Source: Methyloligella sp. (GTDB lineage: Bacteria > Pseudomonadota > Alphaproteobacteria > Rhizobiales > HXMU1428-3). From it: a stretch of DNA of 64,000 bases. The position numbers were made by a program, and so were the translations under genes. The stretch lies in the NCBI GenBank assembly GCA_021604645.1, contig BQJJ01000010.1, positions 91,684 through 155,683 of the forward strand, given 5' to 3'. The notes under the pieces were generated by a model. The model had not been told where the DNA came from and ran no database searches. It worked only from the letters and a program-made list of their open reading frames with translations. Positions 54,802-63,977 of this stretch are shown one piece after another; the first letter of the stretch is position 1, and each line of letters opens with the position of its first letter.

Positions 54802-56306
54802 CAAATGAATTATTATGGCTAACCGTGTTCTTACAAATTTTAATGGGCGGCACTGATACCCTCTTGCATCATGAGTTTACAGAACGCTTGGCCTGGCAAC
54901 CGTCTGCCAAAACAGAACTAAAATTACATGCTCTAAGAAATTTTATTTACGCCGGTCTCTTTGGCGCATTTGCTTGGGGGGTACCAAACGGCACATTGGC
55001 CTTAATAGCTTTAGCTTTCATCATAGCTGAAGTCATTATCACTCTATGGGATTTTGTTGAAGAAGATTTAAGTCGGAAATTACCCGCAACCGAGCGAGTA
55101 CTGCATACTTTATTAGCCTTGAATTACGGTGCCATTTTAATTTTGCTACTTCCTGAACTTTGGAGCCTATCAAAGGAACCAACAAGCTATAGCTTCATTG
55201 ATTATGGTCTAGGTTCATATGCCCTAATGATCGCTAGTATCGGTGTTTTTCTTTTCGGTTTAAGAGACTATTTCGCGGCAGTTAGATTAGAAAATTTAAA
55301 TGAAATTCCAGGCGATGAACTCCTCAGCAAGCTCAAAGCCAATCAAAATATTCTAATCACAGGCGCAACCGGGTTTGTTGGACAAAGGTTGACAAAAGCG
55401 CTCATTGCCAAAGGGCAAAACATCACAGTTCTTACCCGCAATCCTGAAAAGGCCGCAAAACTAGGAAGCCCACTTAATATTATCACAGACTTAGAACAAA
55501 TCAGAGATGACGCACCAGTTGATGCTATCATAAATTTGGCTGGTGAACCGCTTGCAAATGGCTTTTGGACCAAAGCTAAAAAGCAAAAAATTCTAGGCTC
55601 AAGAGAAAAAATAGCAGATGAAATATATCAACTTTGCGAGCGTCTTTACGTCCCTCCTAAAACTGTAATCACAGCATCTGCAATAGGTTGGTATGGCCTA
55701 AGAGGTGATGAAAAACTAACGGAAGAAACAGAAGCTGAACCTTGTTTTACCCATGAAGTATGTCAAAGCGTTGAGCAAAAAAACAACCGCCTAAAAGACT
55801 TTAACTGCCGTGTGATTAACTTGAGAATTGGATTAGTACTTGGCACCGAAGGAGGCATGCTTGCTAATCTGCTCGTTCCTTTTGAATATGGACTAGGCGG
55901 CCCAATAGGATCAGGACAACATTGGATGAGCTGGATAACACGAGATGACTTAATCAGGTTAATTGCCCATTGTTTAACGAAACAGGAAATCCAAGGGGCT
56001 GTAAATGCAGTGGCACCCGACCCCCTCCAAAATAAAGAGTTCACGAAAATGTTAGGTGAGGCGTTAAATAGACCATCTTTCATGCCAATGCCTGAAAAAG
56101 TCTTAAAGTTACTACTAGGTGATGTCGCAAAAGAACTTTTATTAGCCAGTCAAAAGGTTGATAATGCTAAAATAATTCGGTCTGGCTTTAAATTTAAGGC
56201 GCCAAATATAAAGACCGCATTAAGGCAAGTTTTGCCTCTTAAGAAAAAGAACGGAACAGAAAAAGCAGAGGTGATCACAAAGAGCTCACAAGAATATTAT
56301 TTCTAA
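54798..56306 (+). CDS. DoxX-like membrane domain plus TIGR01777 epimerase
   Basis: The 502-residue protein has four membrane helices in residues 1-165 ('WLTVFLQILMGGTDTLLHHEF' and 'EVIITLWDFVEEDL' are DoxX-like) and a TIGR01777-type SDR from about 180: NAD-binding 'NILITGATGFVGQRLTKAL' (quoted in part), 'AIINLAGEPLANGFWTKAKKQKI', 'ITASAIGWYGLRGDEKLTEET' and 'MSWITRDDLIRLIAHCL'. The active Tyr of this subgroup lies in 'GWYG'. Fusion of the DoxX-like part is known in this family. It is translated with the DUF4166 gene. Substrate unknown. Confidence 0.86.
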   Translation: MTNELLWLTVFLQILMGGTDTLLHHEFTERLAWQPSAKTELKLHALRNFIYAGLFGAFAWGVPNGTLALIALAFIIAEVIITLWDFVEEDLSRKLPATERVLHTLLALNYGAILILLLPELWSLSKEPTSYSFIDYGLGSYALMIASIGVFLFGLRDYFAAVRLENLNEIPGDELLSKLKANQNILITGATGFVGQRLTKALIAKGQNITVLTRNPEKAAKLGSPLNIITDLEQIRDDAPVDAIINLAGEPLANGFWTKAKKQKILGSREKIADEIYQLCERLYVPPKTVITASAIGWYGLRGDEKLTEETEAEPCFTHEVCQSVEQKNNRLKDFNCRVINLRIGLVLGTEGGMLANLLVPFEYGLGGPIGSGQHWMSWITRDDLIRLIAHCLTKQEIQGAVNAVAPDPLQNKEFTKMLGEALNRPSFMPMPEKVLKLLLGDVAKELLLASQKVDNAKIIRSGFKFKAPNIKTALRQVLPLKKKNGTEKAEVITKSSQEYYF

Positions 56307-56374
56307 TTAAGGAGAGCTGAACATAAGCTTCAAAGCGAATTTAATGTTCTGTAAATTTCTTGAAAGGATGAATT

Positions 56375-56614
56375 ATGATCAAATCTGCAGTTGGTGCTCT
56401 TACTCTTGGTGCGGTTCTAGCAATGGGTGCGATACAAGCTTCAGCAACAACAAACACGTCTTTAGAAGTGATGACATCACAGTCAATTGTATATGGCAAA
56501 AAACTAACGAAAGCTCAATGCCAAGCAAAAGACGGTTATATCTGGAGTTCATCAAAAAAGAAATGTGTTAAAGATACGCGCGGCTCAGACAGTGAATCTC
56601 GTGGCTCAAACTAA
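56375..56614 (+). CDS. small secreted protein with two cysteines
   Basis: The 79-residue protein starts at the ATG after AAGGATGAATT. A signal peptide ends near residue 24 ('IQASATTN'), and the mature part ends with 'CQAKDGYIWSSSKKKCVKD', a possible disulfide loop. It is basic and Ser-rich. The family is not recognised. A strong terminator follows. It may be co-transcribed weakly with the epimerase or stand alone. Confidence 0.7.
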   Translation: MIKSAVGALTLGAVLAMGAIQASATTNTSLEVMTSQSIVYGKKLTKAQCQAKDGYIWSSSKKKCVKDTRGSDSESRGSN

Positions 56615-56650
56615 TTTCTCAATTCTTTAAAGTCTTCTCACGAAGCAAAA

Positions 56651-56680
56651 AAAACAGCCATTCAATTGAATGGCTGTTTT
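56651..56680. terminator. bidirectional palindromic terminator
   Basis: AAAACAGCCATTCAA and TTGAATGGCTGTTTT are perfect, directly adjoining inverted 15-base arms; A and T runs lie at both ends, suiting both convergent genes (56375 and typA). Confidence 0.9.
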
Positions 56681-56713
56681 CACTTGTAAAGTTGGATTAT
56701 AGAGCTTTAGTTC

Positions 56714-58531
56714 TTAAGCACTTTCAGAAAGCTTCGACGCTCTTTTTCTTGTATTCGGATCAAGATGGCGTTTACGAAGACGAATATTCTCTGGTGTAAT
56801 TTCCACCAACTCGTCATCATTAATATACGATAATGCCCGCTCTAAACTCATCTGCATTGGTGTGGTTAAGGTTGTTGCATCATCCTTACCGGCAGCGCGA
56901 ACGTTGGTGAGTTTCTTACCCTTAATGACATTCACTTCAAGGTCATTGCCGCGTGTATGCTCGCCAACAATCATCCCTTCATAAACTCTCACACCATGAC
57001 CAATCATCAAAGGTCCACGTTCTTCTAAGTTCATCAGAGCAAAAGCAACAGCGTCGCCCATATTGTTTGAAATAAGAACACCTGTATGACGCCCTTGAAT
57101 TTTCCCTTTATGAGGTTCAAAAGCATGGAACACACGGTTCATAATCGCAGTGCCACGAGTATCAGATAAAAGCTCAGAGTGATACCCAATCAAGCCTCGT
57201 GTTGGCACACGCATGACCAAACGTTGGCGGCCACCACCTGAAGAGCGCATATCCAGTAAATCACCCTTGCGCTCAGAAAGTTTTTGAACAACAACCCCTG
57301 AATGTTCTTCATCAACATCAATGGTCACTTCTTCAATTGGTTCGTGGCGTACACCATCAATAGTTTGATAAACCACCTTCGGGCGAGACACAGTCAACTC
57401 AAACCCTTCACGGCGCATTGTTTCAATCAAAATAGAAAGCAGCAATTCACCGCGGCCAGCTACTTCAAAACTATCTCGGTCATCATCATTAAGAGTGATT
57501 TGTAGAGCAATGTTGCCTTCAGCTTCTTGCAAAAGACGATCACGAATAACGCGGCTTTGCACTTTAGAGCCTTCTTGCCCAGCAAATGGACCATCGTTAA
57601 TTCTAAATGTCATAGAAAGCGTTGGTGGATCAACTGGGTCAGCTTCAATTGGTGTCGTCACTTCAGGGTCACATAAAGTGTCAGCAACAGTAGCTGTCGT
57701 CATTCCGGCAATAGAAACAATATCACCAGCGCTTGCGCTCTCAACAGGCACACGGTCCAACCCTTGGAATGCAAGCACTTTAGAAATTCTTCCCTTTTCT
57801 GCAATCGAGCCATCGGCTGATAGAGCGTTGATTGACTGATTAGGAGTAACAGTACCTGATGTCACACGCCCTGTTAGGATGCGGCCAAGAAAAGGATCTG
57901 AGCCAATCGTTGTCACAAGCATAGAAAAGGCGCCTTCCTTCTTTTCAGGCGCAGGAACATATTTGGTCACAAGGTCAAATAATGGTTCCATATTTTCTTG
58001 CGGACCCTCAGCATTAGCAGCCATCCAGCCTTGCTTTGCTGAACCATAAAGAATTGGGAAATCAAGCTGTTCCTCGTTCGCATCCAAATTGGCAAAGAGA
58101 TCAAAAACCTCATCCACCACTTCTTCGTGCCGCTCTTCAGGCTTATCAATCTTGTTAATAGCAACAATTGGGTTGAGGCCAAGCTTAAGAGCTTTGGAGA
58201 CCACAAATTTAGTCTGAGGCATCGGGCCTTCAGCGGCATCAACCAAAACAATAACGCCATCAACCATATTCAAGATACGCTCAACCTCGCCGCCAAAATC
58301 AGCGTGACCAGGTGTATCAACAATATTAATGCGTGTATCTTTCCAGATGATAGACGTTACTTTGGCAAGGATAGTAATGCCTCTTTCACGTTCCAGGTCA
58401 TTGGAATCCATAGCACGTTCTTCAACCTTTTGGTTGTCACGAAAGGCTCCAGATTGTTTCAACAAAACATCAATTAGAGACGTTTTTCCGTGATCCACGT
58501 GAGCGATAATAGCAATATTGCGCAAGTCCAT
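56714..58531 (-). CDS. typA: translational GTPase TypA/BipA
   Basis: The ATG at 58531 gives the conserved start 'MDLRNIAIIAHVDHGKTSLI' (605 residues); an upstream ATG at 58579 adds 16 unlikely residues. G motifs are 'AHVDHGKTS' (residues 10-18), 'RERGITI', 'DTPGHADF' and 'NKIDKPEE', then elongation factor domain II, the EF-G-like domain III and the BipA-specific C-terminal ('MRSSGGGRQRLVMRVPTRGLIGY', quoted in part; 'GKKLTNVRAAGKDDA'). It binds ribosomes and helps assembly and stress adaptation, including cold. Intact and full length. Confidence 0.97.
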   Translation of the reverse strand: MDLRNIAIIAHVDHGKTSLIDVLLKQSGAFRDNQKVEERAMDSNDLERERGITILAKVTSIIWKDTRINIVDTPGHADFGGEVERILNMVDGVIVLVDAAEGPMPQTKFVVSKALKLGLNPIVAINKIDKPEERHEEVVDEVFDLFANLDANEEQLDFPILYGSAKQGWMAANAEGPQENMEPLFDLVTKYVPAPEKKEGAFSMLVTTIGSDPFLGRILTGRVTSGTVTPNQSINALSADGSIAEKGRISKVLAFQGLDRVPVESASAGDIVSIAGMTTATVADTLCDPEVTTPIEADPVDPPTLSMTFRINDGPFAGQEGSKVQSRVIRDRLLQEAEGNIALQITLNDDDRDSFEVAGRGELLLSILIETMRREGFELTVSRPKVVYQTIDGVRHEPIEEVTIDVDEEHSGVVVQKLSERKGDLLDMRSSGGGRQRLVMRVPTRGLIGYHSELLSDTRGTAIMNRVFHAFEPHKGKIQGRHTGVLISNNMGDAVAFALMNLEERGPLMIGHGVRVYEGMIVGEHTRGNDLEVNVIKGKKLTNVRAAGKDDATTLTTPMQMSLERALSYINDDELVEITPENIRLRKRHLDPNTRKRASKLSESA

Positions 58532-58957
58532 TGACCCGACCTTCTTTCTTAAATCTATTCTTAAAAACTCATGTCCCAAAACTTATTCAGCAGAAAACCT
58601 ACAGTTTGGGCTCATTACGCATCATTAATTCCTCCCTCTTCAACAAAAAGGGATACCCGGTCCTCTAAAGAAGGAATTACCGGAATGAGACAATGACGCG
58701 TAATTTTTCAGTGACATCGTCTAAACTTTTAAGAATTTGCTCAAAAATGGAATAGACGAGGGAAAGCGGCGAATTAACACGAAAAGAGGAAAAACACCAC
58801 ATAAAAAGCAAATTTAGGCAGATTTAACTGACGATAAAATTCAAACAACTGTTTTATATGTAAAATTTGGGCAGATTTGTCGCAAATTTGCCTATTAGAT
58901 GAGAAGACCGCAAATTTTGGCAAGGAAGATGCAATGACTTAGGTTAGTCAAATTCGA
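58532..58957. other. typA upstream / J-like gene upstream region
   Basis: About 425 bases with the divergent promoters. It holds AAATTTAGGCAGAT (58810-58823), AAATTTGGGCAGAT (58863-58876) and a near-palindrome GGCAGATTTG-TCG-CAAATTTGCC (58870-58892, one mismatch), a possible operator. No small gene supported. Confidence 0.45.
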
Positions 58958-59461
58958 ATGTTTCATCTTGAAACAGAAAGCACAGTGCAAATCATGTTTG
59001 AGTTAAAGTCACACTATGATCAGCCCAAAAAAGCTAAAATGTTAGTTGAATTGGTAATGGATGATAGCAGCATCATCAAGGGCAGAATAGAAGTGCCAGT
59101 AGATGGCGGCTTGGCTTGTATTTTAAATGGTCTTAATCAGTTCATAGAGCTCTATACCTATGATAATGAAATTCATTATATCTCAAAAGATAGCTTGCGG
59201 TCTTTGCGGCCCGTCCAGGTCCCTGAAAAAGAAAGCCTGCCAAACAAGTTAAAGAACTTCTTGAGAACAGACCCACATCAAGTCCTTGGTGTTGATAAAG
59301 AAGCAGATAGCGAAGCAATTTCAGCTGCCTACCAACGTCAGCTTAAAAACTTTCACGAGATTTTGGATTATCTCGACACAAGTTACAAAGGGCTAAATTC
59401 AGCTTACAAACAACTTGAAGGTAAGATGGAAATGTTGCCTCCCCCTGTTCCGGAAAAATAA
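58958..59461 (+). CDS. unknown protein with degenerate J-like C-terminal domain
   Basis: The 167-residue protein has an N-terminal small beta-rich domain (residues 12-90, 'KAKMLVELVMDDSSIIKGRIEVPVDGG', quoted in part) resembling adaptors seen in alphaproteobacteria, and a C-terminal helical stretch 'DPHQVLGVDKEADSEAISAAYQRQLKNFH', quoted in part, from residue about 105. This reads like helices I-III of a DnaJ domain, 'Dxxxx LGV' plus 'A.Y.R', but the HPD loop is absent, so Hsp70 stimulation is unlikely. The protein could bind a partner through the J-like fold. The upstream region has paired motifs. Function unknown. Confidence 0.65.
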   Translation: MFHLETESTVQIMFELKSHYDQPKKAKMLVELVMDDSSIIKGRIEVPVDGGLACILNGLNQFIELYTYDNEIHYISKDSLRSLRPVQVPEKESLPNKLKNFLRTDPHQVLGVDKEADSEAISAAYQRQLKNFHEILDYLDTSYKGLNSAYKQLEGKMEMLPPPVPEK

Positions 59462-59536
59462 GAACAGGGGAAGTTCAGGCTTCCTTAAATTAAAAATACC
59501 CTTTGAGTTTCGTGCAAATCACGATAAATAAATCAA

Positions 59537-60409
59537 ATGGGAAAAATAAATCCTAAATTTGATATCAAGCGCTTTTTATGGGTGGTCGTACCATTTACTT
59601 TGGTAGCCGCCTTCATGCTTTACATGAAACCAAAAGACCCAAATACCGGGCGCCCCAATTCATTCCCTTTACATAATCTCTACCTTGTAGGACAAAATGT
59701 TCAAGGCAATATCATCCTAAACGGCATATCCATTGCCAATTATAAATTGGGTGAAACGAAAAGAAGTACGACTATTTCTTTAACGCCATGGCTTTTTAAT
59801 GGAGAAAATAAACTACAAGTCTCTCATCAAGTTTCCAGAATAAAAACACGCGAAGAACCGTCAGCAAATACAAGCACTTTAAAAGCTGAAATTCACTTCC
59901 AACCCAAATTAGGGGCGATAACAAAAAATCCATTATTCGATTTAAAAAAACTGCAAGCAATTAAAACGGATGAAAAAGATACTCTGAAAGCTTACTATAT
60001 TCAGGCGAGTGCTTTACCCAACTGGGGATGGAACAAAGGCAAAACCGATTTCCATGACATAAGCGAAATTAAAGTCGCCGTTTATAAACTGCACAATGCT
60101 TTCAAGAAGAGAAACATAAGCGCCATTCGAGAAACTGAAAAATATCTCTTTGATGACATGGAAAAGTTAACCGGCCGCGAAGGTTTGGAGCGCCGTCAAT
60201 ATAGAGGCGAGATCATATTAAAAGGTGAGCCCGAACCTTTAGGTCAGCTAAGGGTCATTCCTTATGCAGATGGCAAGGTGGTAAGAGTAACCAATAAAGA
60301 TGGCCTTGCGCCAATAAGGGTCTATTTCAGATATGGCAACGGCGGAAAAATAATCTTAACCGGACAATACTGGTCAAAGATTAATGGTCAATGGTATGTA
60401 GTGCGTTAG
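59537..60409 (+). CDS. unknown membrane-anchored protein
   Basis: The 290-residue protein has one N-terminal membrane helix ('FLWVVVPFTLVAAFMLYM', about residues 13-30), then a predicted periplasmic beta-rich domain (about 50-140), a helical segment ('ISEIKVAVYKLHNAFKKRNI', about 180-215) and a C-terminal domain with 'YFRYGNGGKIILTGQYWSKINGQWYVVR'. The last part resembles the nuclear transport factor 2-like periplasmic fold, but no family is certain. It sits between the J-like gene and the photolyase gene with its own spacing. Function not assigned. Confidence 0.65.
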   Translation: MGKINPKFDIKRFLWVVVPFTLVAAFMLYMKPKDPNTGRPNSFPLHNLYLVGQNVQGNIILNGISIANYKLGETKRSTTISLTPWLFNGENKLQVSHQVSRIKTREEPSANTSTLKAEIHFQPKLGAITKNPLFDLKKLQAIKTDEKDTLKAYYIQASALPNWGWNKGKTDFHDISEIKVAVYKLHNAFKKRNISAIRETEKYLFDDMEKLTGREGLERRQYRGEIILKGEPEPLGQLRVIPYADGKVVRVTNKDGLAPIRVYFRYGNGGKIILTGQYWSKINGQWYVVR

Positions 60410-60482
60410 AGCGTTCCTCTGAATATATCAAAAGAAGAATTGCACTAGACTAATATCGTTCCTGTAAGAAGAAAATTTTAAA

Positions 60483-61937
60483 ATGGCTGCAAAAAACAAA
60501 ATACCAGAACCTGTTACAATTGTCTGGTTTCGAAGAGATTTGCGTCTCTCCGATCACCTTCCCTTAACAGCAGCGATCAAAAATCATAAAGAAACAGGTG
60601 CTGCAATCTTGCCGCTTTATGTTTTAGATAATCACTCTCCAAACATCACAAACTATGGCAGTGCGAGCCTTTGGTGGTTGCATCACAGCCTAGACTGTTT
60701 AAGCAAATCATTAGAGAAAAAAGGCGCAAAGTTACTGTTGCGCTCTGGTCCGGCAGTTGATGTCATCAGAGAGCTTATAGGTGAATTGAATGTTGAGAAT
60801 ATCTATTTTCATCACTCAGTATTGCCAGGTGAAGGAGACTTGGAAACAGAACTTGCAGAAATATGCGAAGAAAAAAAAATCGAGTGCAAGCGTTTCAAGG
60901 GAGAGCTACTATTTACGCCTAAGGACATAAAAACAGGTGGTAATACACCATATAAAGTCTTCACTCCCTTTTGGCGCGCCTGCTTAGAACAGTCACAGCC
61001 AACAAAACCCATACCAGCACCTAAAACAATCCCAGCTCCAAAACAACTGCCCAAATCAGAAACTCTAGCAAGTTGGCAATTGCTCCCAACAAACCCTGAT
61101 TGGGCCGTCGAGTTCAATGAACTTTGGCAACCAGGTGACGAGCATGCAAAGAAGACCGTTGACAAATTTATCAAGGGCCCCATTGGATCATATAAGAAAA
61201 TGAGAGATTACCCCGCCATTCAAGGGACATCAAAAATCTCTCCTTTTTTAGCTTTTGGAAATATCAGTATTCGCGAGCTTTGGCACAAAGTAGACGGGCA
61301 TGAAGGGGCGGACTTTTATCAAAGAGAGTTAGGCTGGCGTGAATTTTGTTATCATCTCATATTTCATTGGCCAGAAATAATAAAAGAACCTTTTCAGGAA
61401 AAATTCAAAAATTTCACATGGGAAGAAAATGAGGAATTTCTCAAGGCTTGGCAACAGGGGAATACAGGGTACCCTATCATTGATGCTGCTATGCGCCAAC
61501 TCTGGCAAACAGGTTGGATGCACAACCGGTTGCGTATGGTTGTAGGTTCATTTCTCGTAAAAAACCTGCGCCTACATTGGCACCATGGTGCCGATTGGTT
61601 CTGGGATACATTACTAGATGCAGATTTGGCAAATAACACAGGCGGTTGGCAATGGGTCGCCGGCACCGGCGCAGATGCCGCGCCTTATTTCAGAATATTC
61701 AACCCCGTCACACAATCTGAAAAGTTTGATAAAGACGGAGACTTTATCAGAGAGTTTGTTCCCGAGCTGAACAACATGCCAAAGAAATACATTCACAACC
61801 CATCATCGGCACCAAAGGAAGTTTTAAAAAATGCAGGGGTAACGCTAGGCAAAACATACCCCAAAGCAATTGTGGATTTAAAGACAAGCCGGCAAATAGC
61901 CTTGGACGCTTACACCAACCTGCAAAACAGCGAATAG
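60483..61937 (+). CDS. phrB: deoxyribodipyrimidine photolyase (class I CPD type)
   Basis: The 484-residue protein begins with the photolyase alpha/beta domain ('IVWFRRDLRLSDHLPLTAA', residues 12-30) and continues with the FAD-binding domain: 'TSKISPFLAFGNISIRELW' (about 250-268), 'ELGWREFCYHLIFHWPE' and 'NNTGGWQWVAGTGADAAPYFRIFNPV' (near 380-405). The Trp residues in 'GGWQWVAGTG' and 'YFRIFNPVTQSEKFDKDG' are those of the electron transfer and FAD region in CPD photolyases. It repairs UV dimers using light. Full length for the family. Repeats of the 18-base family follow it immediately. Confidence 0.93.
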   Translation: MAAKNKIPEPVTIVWFRRDLRLSDHLPLTAAIKNHKETGAAILPLYVLDNHSPNITNYGSASLWWLHHSLDCLSKSLEKKGAKLLLRSGPAVDVIRELIGELNVENIYFHHSVLPGEGDLETELAEICEEKKIECKRFKGELLFTPKDIKTGGNTPYKVFTPFWRACLEQSQPTKPIPAPKTIPAPKQLPKSETLASWQLLPTNPDWAVEFNELWQPGDEHAKKTVDKFIKGPIGSYKKMRDYPAIQGTSKISPFLAFGNISIRELWHKVDGHEGADFYQRELGWREFCYHLIFHWPEIIKEPFQEKFKNFTWEENEEFLKAWQQGNTGYPIIDAAMRQLWQTGWMHNRLRMVVGSFLVKNLRLHWHHGADWFWDTLLDADLANNTGGWQWVAGTGADAAPYFRIFNPVTQSEKFDKDGDFIREFVPELNNMPKKYIHNPSSAPKEVLKNAGVTLGKTYPKAIVDLKTSRQIALDAYTNLQNSE

Positions 61938-61956
61938 AATCTGTGCGGATGCTGCG

Positions 61957-62026
61957 CCGGTTGCTAGTGGGCAACCTGAAGGCGCGTCAAACCGGTTGCT
62001 AGTGGGCAATCTGAAGGCGCGTCAAA
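61957..62026. repeat. tandem pair of 35-base repeats carrying the 18-base hairpin element
   Basis: Two near identical units (61957-61991 and 61992-62026), each beginning CCGGTTGCTAGTGGGCAA and ending with GGCGCGTCAAA; they differ at one base (C to T) near base 19. Each contains the 18-base element GGTTGC-TAGTGG-GCAACC found at 24153, 24357 and 26368-26470. A further GGGCATCTAAAGC lies near 62031. They fill the gap between convergent genes. Confidence 0.8.
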
Positions 62027-62074
62027 AGAGTGGGCATCTAAAGCACATTCACAGAGGGCATATAGAAAAACCTC

Positions 62075-62701
62075 CTATACAGCCGCCCCTTCTTTCTTCT
62101 TACGTTTAGCGCCAGCAGCTATGATGGGGCGTTCTGGAGTTTCGAGGTCAAGCTCTTCAAGAAAACGTTCACGTAGTGCATTAAACGCATCCCAGATATC
62201 AGCTCTGGCCACAAGCAAAGCATCCTCAGTAACCTGCCCCTTACGAGGATCAACGCTTTCAATCGAGCGACGCATATCATGCAGCGGTTCATAAGGGTAC
62301 TTGCCAATATACTTATCGGTCTCACCAACATTGCGGTAAACAATGCGCATATAATCGATGCATTGAGACAGATGCTGATAGGCGTGAAAATAATCATCAA
62401 CTGATCTGTTCGGTTTATCTAGATAAACAATCAAAGAAGATTTAGCCCGCACAATTTCATGCCACTCATCCTTGAGGTTGGTGATGAAATTTGAACGTTG
62501 TTGAAAAATATTCGCTAAATAGGCCGCGCCGATCGTAAAGATCAACAAGGACATATCAATAATAAATTTATAGACGCTTTCAAGCCACTTTAGCGGACAA
62601 CCAAATTCGGTAGAAAATTTTGCAGCACCGGCAATGAGAATAAGCAGCATCATAACACTTACAAATTTGCGAATTTGTCTCTTTAAAGTACGCCGTGTCA
62701 T
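62075..62701 (-). CDS. unknown membrane protein
   Basis: The 208-residue protein has two hydrophobic helices near the N-terminus ('VSVMMLLILIAGAAKF', about residues 14-30, and 'IIDMSLLIFTIGAAYLANIF', about 46-66) and a soluble helical C-terminal part with 'LSQCIDYMRIVYRNVGETDKY' and 'ADIWDAFNALRERFLEELDLE'. The end is basic ('AAGAKRKKKEGAAV'). It shows no recognisable family. It is on the same strand as argG with a gap of 55 bases and could be downstream on the same transcript. Function unknown. Confidence 0.7.
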   Translation of the reverse strand: MTRRTLKRQIRKFVSVMMLLILIAGAAKFSTEFGCPLKWLESVYKFIIDMSLLIFTIGAAYLANIFQQRSNFITNLKDEWHEIVRAKSSLIVYLDKPNRSVDDYFHAYQHLSQCIDYMRIVYRNVGETDKYIGKYPYEPLHDMRRSIESVDPRKGQVTEDALLVARADIWDAFNALRERFLEELDLETPERPIIAAGAKRKKKEGAAV

Positions 62702-62756
62702 AACTACAAAATCTCCTAACGAATAATTTGTTTTAAATCATCTTCTAAAAAGCTGA

Positions 62757-63977
62757 TTATTTTAATTTTCTGCGCCCAAGTGTCTTTAAGCGAAGTGCAT
62801 TAAGTTGGATAAAGCCCTCGGCATCTTTGTGGTCATAAGCTGCCGAGCCTTCTTCAAAGGTCACAAGGTCCTCGCTATAGAGCGAGTAAGGTGAAGTCCG
62901 GCCAATCACATCAGCACGTCCTTTGTAAAGTTTAATTGATACAGAGCCAGTAACATACTCTTGTGACGTATCGATTAAAGCTTGCAGCATTTCACGTTCA
63001 GGTGAGAACCAGAAGCCATTATAGATAAGCTCTGCATAACGTGGCATAATGTCGTCTTTAAGATGAGCTGCACCACTATCAAGTGTAATGCTCTCAATAC
63101 CACGGTGAGCAGAGAGAAGTATAGTTCCACCAGGAGTTTCATAAATCCCACGGCTCTTCATGCCTACAAATCGGTTCTCAACCAAATCAAGTCGGCCAAT
63201 GCCATGCACACGGCCATATTCATTTAGTTTGGTAAGCAATTCAGCTGGTGAGAGTTTTTCACCATTGATAGAAACTGCATCACCTTTTTCAAAACCGATT
63301 TCAATAACCTCAGGCTTATCTGGTGCCTCTTCAGGAGATTGCGTGCGCTGATAAACATATTCAGGAGCTTCTATTGCAGGGTCTTCAAGCACTTTGCCTT
63401 CCGAGGATGTGTGCAAAAGGTTCGCGTCACAGGAATAGGGCGCTTCACCGCGTTTATCTTTAGGGATTGGAATTTGATTCTTTTCAGCAAAATCAATCAA
63501 TGTTGTGCGAGAGGTTAAGTCCCATTCACGCCACGGTGCAATGACGTGAATATCAGGGTTGAGCGCATAGTAGCTAAGCTCAAAACGGATTTGATCATTG
63601 CCCTTGCCGGTCGCACCATGACAAACAGCGTCAGCCCCGGTGTCTCGAGCAATCTCAATTTGCCGCTTCGAAATAAGCGGTCGAGCAATCGAGGTTCCAA
63701 GTAGGTAAATCCCTTCATAAAGAGCGTTTGCTCTAAACATAGGAAACACATAATCGCGAACAAATTCTTCGCGCAAATCTTCAATGTAGATTTCTTTAAT
63801 GCCAAGCAGTTCAGCTTTTGAACGTGCAGGCTCAAGCTCTTCACCCTGGCCAAGATCAGCTGTAAAAGTTACCACTTCGCAGTCATATTCAGTTTGTAAC
63901 CACTTCAAGATAATAGAAGTATCCAAACCGCCAGAATAAGCCAGAACGACTTTGTTGATTTTATTTTTATCGACCAT
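62757..63977 (-). CDS. argG: argininosuccinate synthase
   Basis: The 406-residue protein has the ATP-binding P-loop-like motif '[15 protein letters not shown]' (residues 10-24), '[22 protein letters not shown]', '[19 protein letters not shown]', quoted in part, and '[30 protein letters not shown]', quoted in part. These match the argininosuccinate synthase family throughout. It joins citrulline and aspartate using ATP, the seventh step of arginine synthesis. The N-terminus is complete within the window; only about 20 bases upstream are visible. Confidence 0.97.
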   Translation of the reverse strand: MVDKNKINKVVLAYSGGLDTSIILKWLQTEYDCEVVTFTADLGQGEELEPARSKAELLGIKEIYIEDLREEFVRDYVFPMFRANALYEGIYLLGTSIARPLISKRQIEIARDTGADAVCHGATGKGNDQIRFELSYYALNPDIHVIAPWREWDLTSRTTLIDFAEKNQIPIPKDKRGEAPYSCDANLLHTSSEGKVLEDPAIEAPEYVYQRTQSPEEAPDKPEVIEIGFEKGDAVSINGEKLSPAELLTKLNEYGRVHGIGRLDLVENRFVGMKSRGIYETPGGTILLSAHRGIESITLDSGAAHLKDDIMPRYAELIYNGFWFSPEREMLQALIDTSQEYVTGSVSIKLYKGRADVIGRTSPYSLYSEDLVTFEEGSAAYDHKDAEGFIQLNALRLKTLGRRKLK

